Positions 1 through 7,431 are shown, numbered from the stretch's first letter. The stretch is DNA of 13,098 nt from an uncultured Parasphingopyxis sp. (GCA_905479515.1 CAJQMX010000021.1:1-13098); one strand, 5' to 3'. Numbers and translations: made by a program. Notes: generated from the sequence alone by a model not told the origin.

Positions 1-373
1 GCCCGTGATCCGCAATGCGCAGGATATGAATGTCTGGCAGCTTTCTCTCGAAATCGCCCGGCTTTCAGAGGCGGCACGGACCGGCAAGATCAAGAGCGAG
101 GAACTGGCTGGCGGCACGCTGACCCTGACATCGCTCGGCCCGCTTGGCGGGATTGCGACCACGCCCGTGATCAATCGGCCCCAGGTCGCGATCATCGGCC
201 CGAACAAGATTGTCGAACGGCCCGCGATCATCGATGGTGAGCTGGAAGCGCGCAAACAGATGAACCTTTCCATCTCCTGCGATCACCGCGTCGTCGATGG
301 CTATGACGCGGCCAGCTATGTTCAGGCGCTCAAGAAGCTTATTGAAACCCCGGTCCTGATTTTCACCGACTAG
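1..373 (+). CDS. bkdB: Branched-chain 2-oxoacid dehydrogenase E2 (dihydrolipoyl acyltransferase), C-terminal part
   Basis: Only the last ~123 residues are in the window; the reading frame enters at base 2 and stops at TAG 371-373. The fragment is the end of the E2 catalytic domain (2-oxoacid dehydrogenase acyltransferase family). It carries the active-site signature DHRVVDG, whose His and Asp transfer the acyl group from lipoyl-lysine to CoA, and the SLGPLGGIATTPVINRP stretch typical of the E2 core. Of the three common E2 types, the wording around GGIATTPVINRP and ERPAIIDG resembles branched-chain BkdB more than SucB or AceF, so the enzyme probably works in valine, leucine and isoleucine breakdown. 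E1 and E3 would be expected upstream, outside the window. The E2 identity is firm; the branched-chain assignment is moderate because the lipoyl and subunit-binding domains are not visible. Confidence 0.85.
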   Translation, partial: PVIRNAQDMNVWQLSLEIARLSEAARTGKIKSEELAGGTLTLTSLGPLGGIATTPVINRPQVAIIGPNKIVERPAIIDGELEARKQMNLSISCDHRVVDGYDAASYVQALKKLIETPVLIFTD

Positions 374-381
374 AGCCGGTC

Positions 382-411
382 TGGCGGGCGAAGGATGCCC
401 TCCGTCCGCCA
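382..411 (+). terminator. Possible stem-loop after the E2 gene
   Basis: Eight bases after the E2 stop, TGGCGGGCG (382-390) can pair with CGTCCGCCA (403-411), giving nine pairs including one G-U and a 12-base loop. No T-run follows, so a classical intrinsic terminator is not supported. It may act with Rho, protect the 3' end, or have no role. Confidence 0.3.
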
Positions 412-530
412 TCGCCATCGGCCGGGCAGTTGCCAAAGATGATCGTAACGGTCCATATGCCGGATATATCGGGATGTGCGGTGGTAACAGGGGGTTAGCA
501 TCGGATGAACGTAAGACTTTGGGGGCGGAA

Positions 531-2171
531 ATGGGCGCTGAAGGCGCGGATACGGTTGGGCAAAGGCAGCCTATCGCCTTTATCAGCCACCACAGTTCCC
601 AGGTCGAAACCGCCCGCCAGCTAAAAAGCGTGCTGGGTCTCAACGGTGTGGACGGCTGGATGGCGCCCGATGACATCGATCCGGGCAGGCCTTTCGATCA
701 GGCGATTATCGAACAGGTTCGCCGATCCGATCTGATCATTCTCTTATTCTGTTCGCGTTCCGATCAGTCGCGCCATGTGAAGCGCGAACTGATGATGGCG
801 GAAAATGGCGACAAGCTGATATTTCCCGTGCGGCTGGAAAATATCGATGCCGAAGGTCTGGCCTATTGGCTGAACGACTATCAATGGATCGACTGGTTTG
901 ATCGGCGTGATGACACGATCCAGCGGATGATCGATACGATCAAGCGGATCGTTGAGGTCAGTAGCGCCAAACAGAAAACCATTGAGCCTGTCGCTCCCGT
1001 TGTCGCACCGCCGCCGGAAGAGCGCGTAGAAGCTGCCTCTCCCGAACCGCTGCCGGTTCCGCCGGAGGGTGAGGGCATTGACGAGGATCCGGATCCGGTT
1101 CCTCCGGCGGTCGTAGTGCCGCCCGCACCCCCTCCCTCTCCACCACCACCTCCGCCTTCGGAACCGCCTGCAACTGCGAAAGCGCCTGAGCCAGCCGATA
1201 CCTCGGACCAGCAGAGCCCGCTAAAGGTTGCGCCAGTTGCTGCGGGCCGGGCAGTGCCTGAAGACGGGAATGACGGCGCACGTCCACCGAACCAGAAGAT
1301 GATGATCGCCATAGGGGCAGTGGTGCTTGCGGTGATACTGATCCTTGCATTCTTGTTCCTCTCCGGCGGAGATGCGGAAGAGAACGCAGAGAGCAATGTG
1401 CTTTCGCCAAGTGTCGATTGCTCCAATACCGATCTTACAAGCCATGGCATTATCTGCGCCAGCGAAGCCCTGAGGGCGCGTGAAACCGAATTGTCGAATC
1501 TCTATGCGGCAGTTTTGGCGCAAGCCGATGGCCAGGAGCGGGTCGCGCTACAACAAGGCTATGCTGCCTATCAGGCGCGCCGGGACGAGTGCCAGACGAC
1601 GGCATGTGTAACGACGGTCTATGATGCCCGTGAGGGTGAACTGGGCCAATATGATCTGCCCCTAGAGGCAGTTGCAGATGCAGATACAGAGGCAGAGCCT
1701 GTCGAAGAGGCGCCTGACGAACTTGTGCCCGAAACGCAAACGCCTGAAAGGCCGATAGAAACCGTGCCAGCCGTCCGCGCTCCGGCTACCGAAGGGGCCA
1801 GAACGCCGGCCGAAACCCGGCCGACGCCAGTCGAGACACGGCCTGCGCCTCGGCCTGATCCGCCGCGTTCGACGCAAACCACACCGCCTGAGCCAATCGG
1901 AAATCCGGGAAACTGGGTGCGCGCGAGCGATTATCCGTCGAATATCCTGCGCAATGGCGAGGAGGGCACGTCGCGCTATCAGGTGCGTGTCGGGTCGAAT
2001 GGCGTGCCGACCGCCTGTTTCACCATTGGATCAAGCGGTCATTTCCAGCTGGATGCCCGGGCTTGCAACATGGTGATGAGCCGCGGCCGATTCCGGCCGG
2101 GGCGGGATGCGTCCGGCAATCCGGCAGCGGGGCTCTACTCGGGCAGCCATACATGGCGCGCGCCGCGTTAG
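531..2171 (+). CDS. TIR-domain membrane protein with LprI-like and TonB C-terminal domains
   Basis: From ATG 531 the protein has 546 residues. Residues ~14-141 form a TIR domain (TIR_2-like): the start AFISHHSSQ, the APDDIDPG loop, SDLIILLFCS, and VKREL, whose Glu86 is the candidate NADase glutamate. A proline-rich linker (~152-255) includes a run of six prolines. One membrane helix (~257-278) is preceded by RPPNQK and followed by acidic residues, which predicts N-terminus in the cytoplasm. Residues ~296-374 resemble LprI/DUF1311, with Cys297, 309, 354 and 359 and the pattern YQARRDEC. After a second Pro/Thr/Glu-rich linker, ~462-546 match a TonB C-terminal domain (DYPSNILRNGEEG, SSGHFQLDARAC), with Cys496 and Cys512. 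Upstream in-frame ATG 474 adds 19 residues rich in rare codons; 531 is preferred, although its ribosome site (GGGGGCGG, very close) is poor. No ExbB/ExbD or TonB-dependent receptor lies nearby. Domain calls are firm for TIR and TonB-C and moderate for LprI; cellular role unknown. Confidence 0.85.
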   Translation: MGAEGADTVGQRQPIAFISHHSSQVETARQLKSVLGLNGVDGWMAPDDIDPGRPFDQAIIEQVRRSDLIILLFCSRSDQSRHVKRELMMAENGDKLIFPVRLENIDAEGLAYWLNDYQWIDWFDRRDDTIQRMIDTIKRIVEVSSAKQKTIEPVAPVVAPPPEERVEAASPEPLPVPPEGEGIDEDPDPVPPAVVVPPAPPPSPPPPPPSEPPATAKAPEPADTSDQQSPLKVAPVAAGRAVPEDGNDGARPPNQKMMIAIGAVVLAVILILAFLFLSGGDAEENAESNVLSPSVDCSNTDLTSHGIICASEALRARETELSNLYAAVLAQADGQERVALQQGYAAYQARRDECQTTACVTTVYDAREGELGQYDLPLEAVADADTEAEPVEEAPDELVPETQTPERPIETVPAVRAPATEGARTPAETRPTPVETRPAPRPDPPRSTQTTPPEPIGNPGNWVRASDYPSNILRNGEEGTSRYQVRVGSNGVPTACFTIGSSGHFQLDARACNMVMSRGRFRPGRDASGNPAAGLYSGSHTWRAPR

Positions 2172-3325
2172 CCGAATAATTCGCGCGCGCTGGCCAGTTT
2201 TTCTGCGGCGGCATCCAGCACATCGTCGCTCTTTGCGAAGCATAGCCGAACGATGTTCGTCACCGGATCGGTTTCGAAAAAGGGCGATATAGGGATAACC
2301 GCCACGCCCGCTTCATCGACGAGGCGCAGCGCAAATTCGCGGTCGCCCATCGTAAAGCCGGAGCGGGTAAGGTCGACCGAGAGGAAATAGGTCGCCTTGC
2401 TGGGCAGCACCGCATAGCCGCTTGCCGTCAGCGCATCACTTAGCCGGTCGCGCGATGCCTGATACCTTGCGCGCATGTCCGTGAAATAGGCCATATCCTT
2501 GCCCAGCCCATAGGCGACGGCGGCTTGCAGGCTTGGCGGGGTTGTGAAGGTCAGGAACTGATGCGCCTTGGCTATCACGTCCGTCAGCGGCGCGGCGGCA
2601 ATCACCCAGCCGACCTTCCAGCCGGTGAGCGAGAAAATCTTGCCCGCTGATCCGATCTTCACGGTCCGATCGCGCATCCCGGGCATGGTCATCAGCGATC
2701 GGTGTTGGCGACCATCGAAAACGATATGCTCCCACACCTCATCACAGATCGCGATCAGATCATGCGCGACACAGAATTCGGCAAGCAGGGAGAGTTCGCC
2801 GTCACTGAGCATGGTCGCGGTGGGATTGAGTGGGCTGTTGAGGATGATGAAGCGGGTCTTGTTGCTGACCACGGCTTCGAGCATTTCGGAAGTGAGTGAC
2901 CAGTCGGGCGGGTGCGTTGTCACAAAGCGCGGTACACCGCCTGCCTGCCGGACCAGCGGCGCATAGGCATCATAGGCAGGCTGGATCAGGATAACCTCAT
3001 CGCCGGGCGTGATGAGGCCCAGTATCGATGCCGCCAGCGCCTCTGTCGCGCCGGACGTGACAAGCGTTTCGCTATCGGCATTCAGGTCAAGCGCCTGATG
3101 CGCTGCATAATGGCTGGCAATGGCGGCGCGAAGTTCAGGGAGCCCGCGCATCGGCGGATACTGGTTCCAGCCCGTTAATACCGCATCCGCTGCAGCTTGC
3201 CGAACATCTTCCGGTCCTTGGGAGTCCGGGAAACCCTGCCCAAGATTTATCGCGCCACTGGTTCTTGCCCGGCCCGACATTTCTTCGAAGATTGTGGTCG
3301 GCAGTGCACTGAAAACCGGATTCAT
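2168..3325 (-). CDS. PLP-dependent class I/II aminotransferase
   Basis: The product is 385 residues, full length for fold-type I aminotransferases. INLGQGFPD near the start, N167 in NSPLNPTA, D195 in CDEVWEHIVF (pyridine nitrogen contact), K229 in SAGKIFSLTGWKVGW (Schiff-base lysine) and R360 (substrate carboxylate) are all present. The INLGQGFPD and SLTGWKVGW wording places it near kynurenine aminotransferase, YbdL-type methionine aminotransferase and cysteine-conjugate lyases; the exact amino donor cannot be read from sequence. The ATG overlaps the TGA of the upstream permease gene (ATGA, 3322-3325) and has no Shine-Dalgarno of its own, so translation is probably coupled. Its stop TAA (2168-2170) overlaps the TAG (2169-2171) of the facing TIR gene. 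Confidence 0.92.
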   Translation of the reverse strand: MNPVFSALPTTIFEEMSGRARTSGAINLGQGFPDSQGPEDVRQAAADAVLTGWNQYPPMRGLPELRAAIASHYAAHQALDLNADSETLVTSGATEALAASILGLITPGDEVILIQPAYDAYAPLVRQAGGVPRFVTTHPPDWSLTSEMLEAVVSNKTRFIILNSPLNPTATMLSDGELSLLAEFCVAHDLIAICDEVWEHIVFDGRQHRSLMTMPGMRDRTVKIGSAGKIFSLTGWKVGWVIAAAPLTDVIAKAHQFLTFTTPPSLQAAVAYGLGKDMAYFTDMRARYQASRDRLSDALTASGYAVLPSKATYFLSVDLTRSGFTMGDREFALRLVDEAGVAVIPISPFFETDPVTNIVRLCFAKSDDVLDAAAEKLASARELFG

Positions 3326-4368
3326 TCGGACTTGGGACGCCCGGCCGGTCGCTTGGGCTCCTTCTGCAGAATCTGCTCAATATAGACGCGCTGAACGAGA
3401 ACAAAGGCGACCACGGTGAGCGGCGCGGAAAGCAGTACGCCAACTATGCCGAACAGACTGCCCGCCGCCACCACGGCAAAAAGCAGGACGGCGGGGGAGA
3501 GGTCGACCGACCGTTTCTGGATAATCGGCTGCAGGATGTTTCCCTGCAGCTGCTGGATCAGGACATAGACGCCCAAAGTCCATGTCGCCATCATCGGGCT
3601 GACGCTAAAGGCCACGAGCACGGCTGGAATACCGGCGATTACCGGGCCGAGGAACGGGATGAAATCGAGCAGCGCCGCGATGATCGCGAGCGCCGCCGCA
3701 GACGGCACGCCAATGATTTTCAGCGCAACATAAATCAGGACACCAACAATAAGCGAGGACAGTATCTGCGCCCTCAACCAGAGCCCCAGTGCGCGGCCGA
3801 CATCATCACAGGTTTTGCGGGCCAGTTCTTCGCGTTCTTTCGGGATCAGGCGCAGCAGACCTTCGCGGTACAATCCGGGCTGGGCGGCGAAAAAGATCGC
3901 GCCTGCCAGAACCAGGATGACATTGGTGACTACCCCGCCTGCCGATACCGCGAAACTGCCCGCCCGCGTTGACAGGCCCGAAAGCTGCGCCGTGATATCG
4001 CGGCTTGCCTGCCGTACATCGTAGTCAATGCCCCAGCCGTCAAAGGCGATCTGGGTGGCATCGATTGCCTCCGGGATTCTCACCGCAAGCGCGGCGAACT
4101 GCGTGACGATCAGCCCGCCGAATATCCAGCTTACGAAACCCAATATGCTGAAAAGCGCGAGCACGGCAAAGGTTACCGACACACCTTGAGGAAGGCCGAA
4201 CCGCATGAACTGTCGCGCTATGGCTCGCAGGATAACCGCAACGACGAGCGATGCGAATATGAGGAGCAGAAGATTGCCGAGCGCCAGGACGACCGCCGCG
4301 AGCGCGACAATGGCCAGAACGGCGAAGCAGCGCCTTACAAAGCTGTTATGTGAGGCCTGATCGTCCAT
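3322..4368 (-). CDS. AI-2E family transporter (YhhT/PerM/TqsA-like permease)
   Basis: This 348-residue polytopic inner-membrane protein has hydrophobic segments at about 13-30, 33-49, 63-95, 142-162, 202-220, 224-257 and 292-326. The family hallmark DFIPFLGPVIAGIP (235-248) and the conserved QLQGNILQPIIQKRSVDLSP stretch (273-292) are clear. The amphipathic region ~95-140 is the soluble segment usual in this family. The name comes from TqsA and autoinducer-2 export, but many members move other small molecules or ions, so the substrate is not known. GGGGT lies just before the ATG as ribosome site, and a promoter candidate sits at 4396-4424. It is the first gene of a two-gene operon with the aminotransferase, which hints, without proof, at export or uptake of an amino-acid-related compound. 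Confidence 0.92.
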   Translation of the reverse strand: MDDQASHNSFVRRCFAVLAIVALAAVVLALGNLLLLIFASLVVAVILRAIARQFMRFGLPQGVSVTFAVLALFSILGFVSWIFGGLIVTQFAALAVRIPEAIDATQIAFDGWGIDYDVRQASRDITAQLSGLSTRAGSFAVSAGGVVTNVILVLAGAIFFAAQPGLYREGLLRLIPKEREELARKTCDDVGRALGLWLRAQILSSLIVGVLIYVALKIIGVPSAAALAIIAALLDFIPFLGPVIAGIPAVLVAFSVSPMMATWTLGVYVLIQQLQGNILQPIIQKRSVDLSPAVLLFAVVAAGSLFGIVGVLLSAPLTVVAFVLVQRVYIEQILQKEPKRPAGRPKSE

Positions 4369-4395
4369 GGCTTACCCCATTTGCGTTGACGGCTC

Positions 4396-4424
4396 TTTAT
4401 CGGCGCGATTTCCTTTGCGGGCAA
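4396..4424 (-). promoter_or_regulatory. Candidate sigma-70 promoter of the permease-aminotransferase operon
   Basis: Read on the minus strand, TTGCCC (4424-4419) and GATAAA (4401-4396) are separated by exactly 17 bases. A start about seven bases further on would leave a leader of roughly 20 bases containing the GGGGT ribosome site before ATG 4368. Each box matches the consensus at four of six positions. The site lies in the only gap (4369-4442) between this operon and fghA. Confidence 0.45.
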
Positions 4425-4442
4425 GAACCCGGATGCATCGTT

Positions 4443-5276
4443 TCAGCCAAGGCGTTCAGCATGCCAGCGCAGATGGTCATCCATAAAGGTCGAGATGAAA
4501 TAATAGCTGTGATCATAGCCGGGCCGGATAGTGAGGGTCAGCGGGATGCCCGCCTTTTCGCACGCATCCTCCAGCAGATGCGGTTTGAGCTGTTCTTCAA
4601 GAAAATTGTCCGCTCCGCCCTGATCGACAAGGATTTCGGAAATCCGCGCGCCATCTTCGATAAGCGTGCAGGCATCATAGGCCCGCCAGTCCGTGCGGTC
4701 GGCGCCAATATAACCGGTTAGTGCCTTGTGCCCCCATGGGCAGTTGAGCGGGGATACGATTGGCGCGAAGGCGGAAACACTGCGGAACCGGTCTGGATTG
4801 CGAAGCGCGATAGTGAGCGCGCCATGCCCGCCCATCGAATGCCCGGTGATGGATTGTCGATCCATATCGATCATGGGAAACTCTGCGGCGATCAGTGCCG
4901 GCAATTCCGTTTCGATATAGCTGCGCATCCGGAAATTCTTGGCCCAGGGCTCTTCGGTCGCGTCGACATAAAAGCCCGCGCCCTGGCCGAAATCATAGGC
5001 TTCGTCGTCGGGCACATCCTCGCCGCGTGGCGATGTGTCCGGCGCGATGAAGATCAGACCAAGCTCAGCGCATGTGCGCCGGAATTCACCCTTGTCGGTG
5101 ACGTTCGCATGGGTGCAGGTCAGCCCGGAAAGATACCAGACAACGGGTAGCTTTTCCCCGGCGGCATGGTCAGGGATAAACACCGAAAACTGCATCGGCG
5201 TGCCGGTTTCCCTGCTGTCATGTTTGTAAACGCCCTGGGTGCCGCCAAAGGCCGTGTTGGTCGAAACTGTTTCCAT
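4443..5276 (-). CDS. fghA: S-formylglutathione hydrolase
   Basis: The product is 277 residues, the usual size for the esterase D / FrmB family. It hydrolyses S-formylglutathione to formate and glutathione, the second step of glutathione-dependent formaldehyde detoxification in the cytoplasm. The nucleophile Ser147 lies in GHSMGGHGA, the acid is most likely Asp223 in DQGGADNFL, and His256 lies in GYDHSYYF. YLSGLTCTHANV near residue 50 is the conserved oxyanion-hole region of this family. The usual partner adhC (glutathione-dependent formaldehyde dehydrogenase) is not in the window. The ATG at 5276 has only a weak AGGG upstream. A minus-strand hydrolase gene ends 42 bases upstream, so co-transcription is possible. 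Confidence 0.95.
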   Translation of the reverse strand: METVSTNTAFGGTQGVYKHDSRETGTPMQFSVFIPDHAAGEKLPVVWYLSGLTCTHANVTDKGEFRRTCAELGLIFIAPDTSPRGEDVPDDEAYDFGQGAGFYVDATEEPWAKNFRMRSYIETELPALIAAEFPMIDMDRQSITGHSMGGHGALTIALRNPDRFRSVSAFAPIVSPLNCPWGHKALTGYIGADRTDWRAYDACTLIEDGARISEILVDQGGADNFLEEQLKPHLLEDACEKAGIPLTLTIRPGYDHSYYFISTFMDDHLRWHAERLG

Positions 5277-5318
5277 GGCGGCGCCCTATCATTCTTTGGG
5301 AGCCGCGCAAAAGGGTAT

Positions 5319-6227
5319 TCAGCTGACCAGCAGCGCCCGCATTGCTGCCACAAGCGCCAGCGGTTGATCCACCATCACATGGTGGCCGCTATCCGGGATG
5401 GCGACAAAGGGTGTCCCTTCCGGCATTATGTCGTGCAGATGGGTGAGCGCTTCTTCATCCATAAGCGCAGAGCGCTCGCCGTAAATCACGGCCATTGGAC
5501 AATTTGCATTCCTCCCCATTTCAGCACTTTCGAGCATTTTGGTATTGCCGAACATGTTGGGATCGTGGGACCAGCTCCAGCCTTTCCCCTCGGTTTCGAC
5601 AATTGCATCTCTCGCAAGCATGTCGGCGATGTAATGATTGTCGCATGACTGGGGCGGCAGGAACCGGAAGCGGGTCAGCACGTCCTCCGGACTCGCAAAG
5701 AAGCGGCGCTCGCGGTGCTCGGGTTCATGCCGGTCCGGCGAATGGCGCATTTGGAGCGAGGTATCGATGATGAAGGCGCGCCCGACCCAGGCCGACGGAT
5801 CTGCGGCAGCCGTTGCCGTCGGCGCTCCGCCAAAGCTGTGGCCTGCCACGACCGGTTTGCCAGCCGCAAAGAGCCCGGCCGCCTCGGCGACTGCTCGCAT
5901 GTCTTCGGCATGCTCGAGGATTGAATATTCCGACTTCCAGCCTGACCCGCCCATACCGGCCATGGACATCGCCGCGATGCGATAATCATCTGCGAAAAAA
6001 GGGGCTATATGGGCCCACCACCGTCCATGTGCGCCGCCGCCATGAAGAAAGAACAGGCCCGGTTTGCCTTCCTCGCCCCATGTGAAATATTCGATCGCGG
6101 CGCCATTGCTCTCCACCTGATGACGCTCTGGCTTGCAGGCCAAAGCCCGGGTGAACCAGTCCGGTGCCGGGGGTCTGGCGCCTTCATAGGCGGCGAGAAT
6201 ATTTGCGGGAGGGGATGAAGCGTCCAT
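5319..6227 (-). CDS. Alpha/beta hydrolase
   Basis: From ATG 6227 the protein has 302 residues and no signal peptide. The fold is visible as the oxyanion loop LHGGGAHGRWW (61-71), nucleophile Ser131 in AGHSFGGAP, an acidic region after VIYGERSALMD (Glu251 or Asp257), and His282 in SGHHVMVDQP. Substrate is unknown; the family covers esterases, lactonases, epoxide and C-C hydrolases. A longer reading from 6305 adds 26 residues with no family similarity, so 6227 was chosen. There is almost no Shine-Dalgarno before it, and a promoter candidate (6234-6262) would start transcription about at the ATG. It lies upstream of fghA on the same strand, 42 bases away; no functional link is shown. Confidence 0.85.
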   Translation of the reverse strand: MDASSPPANILAAYEGARPPAPDWFTRALACKPERHQVESNGAAIEYFTWGEEGKPGLFFLHGGGAHGRWWAHIAPFFADDYRIAAMSMAGMGGSGWKSEYSILEHAEDMRAVAEAAGLFAAGKPVVAGHSFGGAPTATAAADPSAWVGRAFIIDTSLQMRHSPDRHEPEHRERRFFASPEDVLTRFRFLPPQSCDNHYIADMLARDAIVETEGKGWSWSHDPNMFGNTKMLESAEMGRNANCPMAVIYGERSALMDEEALTHLHDIMPEGTPFVAIPDSGHHVMVDQPLALVAAMRALLVS

Positions 6228-6233
6228 AGCCAC

Positions 6234-6262
6234 TATCGAGCATGGCTTTACGCTAACGTCAA
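6234..6262 (-). promoter_or_regulatory. Candidate promoter of the 6227-5319 hydrolase, possibly leaderless
   Basis: On the minus strand TTGACG (6262-6257) is followed after 17 bases by TCGATA (6239-6234). The -35 box matches consensus at five of six positions; the -10 box is weaker. A start seven bases after the -10 falls at or next to the A of ATG 6227, which would give a leaderless message and explain the missing ribosome site. Confidence 0.4.
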
Positions 6263-6456
6263 CTGCGCAAAGCCGACCAGGAGCATGAGCCGGCCCGAAT
6301 TTCACCTTTCATTTACCAACGCAGCTTTTGTTCAATGTCAAAAATGATCGCGATTCCGGGCTCCGGGTTGAAGATAAACATCTCGTTAACCGTATCCTGC
6401 AATCCGATGTTTACGAACTTGGGCGATATGCGGCTCAACACAAAAAAGGTTTGTCG

Positions 6457-6789
6457 ATGTCCATTCCCGCTCAATTGCTCACCAGAGCTGCTGAAATCAA
6501 CGAGCGGCGATCTGCCACTCGCACGCCGGTTGATTTTCAGGCTGGTTTTCGCAAATCGGGTTTTGATGCGTCAAAAGCGGATATCAGCGATCTTTCCGTG
6601 ACAGGATGCAAAATCGATAGCGCGATGAATCTGCGCTCGAAAACGCAGGTCTGGATCAAGTTTCCGGGACTGCAGGCGATGCCGGCAACGGTGGTCTGGG
6701 TGAATGGTTTTGAAGCAGGCTGCGAATTTTCGGCTCCCTTCTATAAACCTGTGCTTGAGGATTTTCTGCGCCGTCACAAAACTGCGTAA
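6457..6789 (+). CDS. PilZ domain protein (c-di-GMP binding)
   Basis: A single-domain protein of 110 residues. Both c-di-GMP binding motifs of PilZ are intact: the arginine motif RSATR (Arg18 and Arg22, preceded by Arg17) and DLSVTG (Asp45, Ser47, Gly50). The strand ending WVNGFEAGCEF is the usual close of the PilZ barrel, followed by a short helix. ATG 6457 is preceded by AAAGG at 6445-6449, a good ribosome site. A longer frame from a TTG at 6328 has an unconvincing start and extension. Such stand-alone PilZ proteins act by binding a partner, often in motility or exopolysaccharide control; the partner is not evident here. It converges on the DNA glycosylase gene with 24 bases between stops. 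Confidence 0.88.
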   Translation: MSIPAQLLTRAAEINERRSATRTPVDFQAGFRKSGFDASKADISDLSVTGCKIDSAMNLRSKTQVWIKFPGLQAMPATVVWVNGFEAGCEFSAPFYKPVLEDFLRRHKTA

Positions 6790-6800
6790 CACCGGCCTTA

Positions 6801-6831
6801 AAAATACGGGCTTCTAAATGACGTCCGTATT
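6801..6831 (-). terminator. Intrinsic terminator of the DNA glycosylase gene
   Basis: AATACGGGC (6803-6811) pairs with GACGTCCGTATT at 6823-6831, giving nine pairs with one G-U and an 11-base loop. Read on the minus strand the right arm runs into TTTTTAAGG, a short U-tract. The TAG stop of the glycosylase (6816-6814) lies in the loop. In the plus direction no T-run follows, so it serves mainly the minus-strand gene. Confidence 0.5.
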
Positions 6832-7431
6832 GTAGGAATGCCAGGCGAAGATTGCCGCCGTTCCGCGATATGGCCGCCACGCTTCTGCCGCGTCTCGAAT
6901 ATCCTGTTCGGACGGGCGATCCGCCCAGCCCAATATCTTCCCTGTCTCAATCTGCACGGCGAGATCACCGGCGGGCCAGATGTCCTGCCGTCCTTCGGCG
7001 AACAGCAGATAGACCTCGGCAGACCAGCGACCAATCCCTTTGACGGCGGTTAGCGCGGCGATCGCCTCTTCATCGTCCGCCGGAAGCGCATCCAGATCGA
7101 GGGCCCCGGACATCACCAGTTCGGCCAGGCTGCGCGCATAGCCGTTTTTCTGTCGACTCATCCCCGCACCGCGCAGCGTTTCGTCACTGGCTGCAATATA
7201 GTTTTCGGGGTTGGCGGCATCACCGAGCGCATCATCAAGCTTGCGCCAAACCGCATCGGCAGAGGCCACGCTTACCTGCTGGCCAAGGATCGTGCGCAAG
7301 AGGGTCTGATAGCCGCGATCGCGGATCCGGGGAGGAGGATAGCCGATTTCATCAAGCCGCTTGGCAAAGCCAGGCTCGATCATTGCCAGCGCGTCCATCG
7401 CCTTGCGCAAGTTTTTCTGATCAATGCCCAA
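6814..7431 (-). CDS. DNA-3-methyladenine glycosylase, AlkA/HhH-GPD family
   Basis: This 205-residue base-excision repair enzyme would remove alkylated purines such as 3-methyladenine from DNA. The helix-hairpin-helix LTAVKGIGRWSAEVYLL (127-143) is followed by the catalytic Asp156 in WPAGDLAVQ, and WRPYRGTAA (185-193) is a family signature. It lacks the N-terminal beta domain of E. coli AlkA, as is usual for short AlkA-like (DNA glycosylase 2) proteins. The start is a TTG at 7431, supported by AAGGG eight bases upstream; the first ATG is codon 12 and has no better site. It is divergent from the ferredoxin gene across 82 bases. Confidence 0.9.
   Translation of the reverse strand: MGIDQKNLRKAMDALAMIEPGFAKRLDEIGYPPPRIRDRGYQTLLRTILGQQVSVASADAVWRKLDDALGDAANPENYIAASDETLRGAGMSRQKNGYARSLAELVMSGALDLDALPADDEEAIAALTAVKGIGRWSAEVYLLFAEGRQDIWPAGDLAVQIETGKILGWADRPSEQDIRDAAEAWRPYRGTAAIFAWHSYNTDVI

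Noticed and set aside
430..458. TTGCCA-17-CCATAT as promoter of the TIR gene
   Set aside because: The -10 box is too poor to annotate, although some promoter is expected between 374 and 530.
65..676. 203-residue open frame on the minus strand
   Set aside because: It is antisense to the end of the E2 gene and the start of the TIR gene, and its translation has no recognisable motif.
881..1450. 189-residue Gly/Ser-rich frame on the minus strand
   Set aside because: The glycine-rich run is the complement of the proline-rich linker of the TIR protein; a compositional shadow.
4350..4721. 123-residue plus-strand frame
   Set aside because: It lies opposite the well-supported fghA coding sequence.
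6328..6456. Longer PilZ frame from a TTG
   Set aside because: No PilZ similarity in the extension, and ATG 6457 has a good ribosome site.
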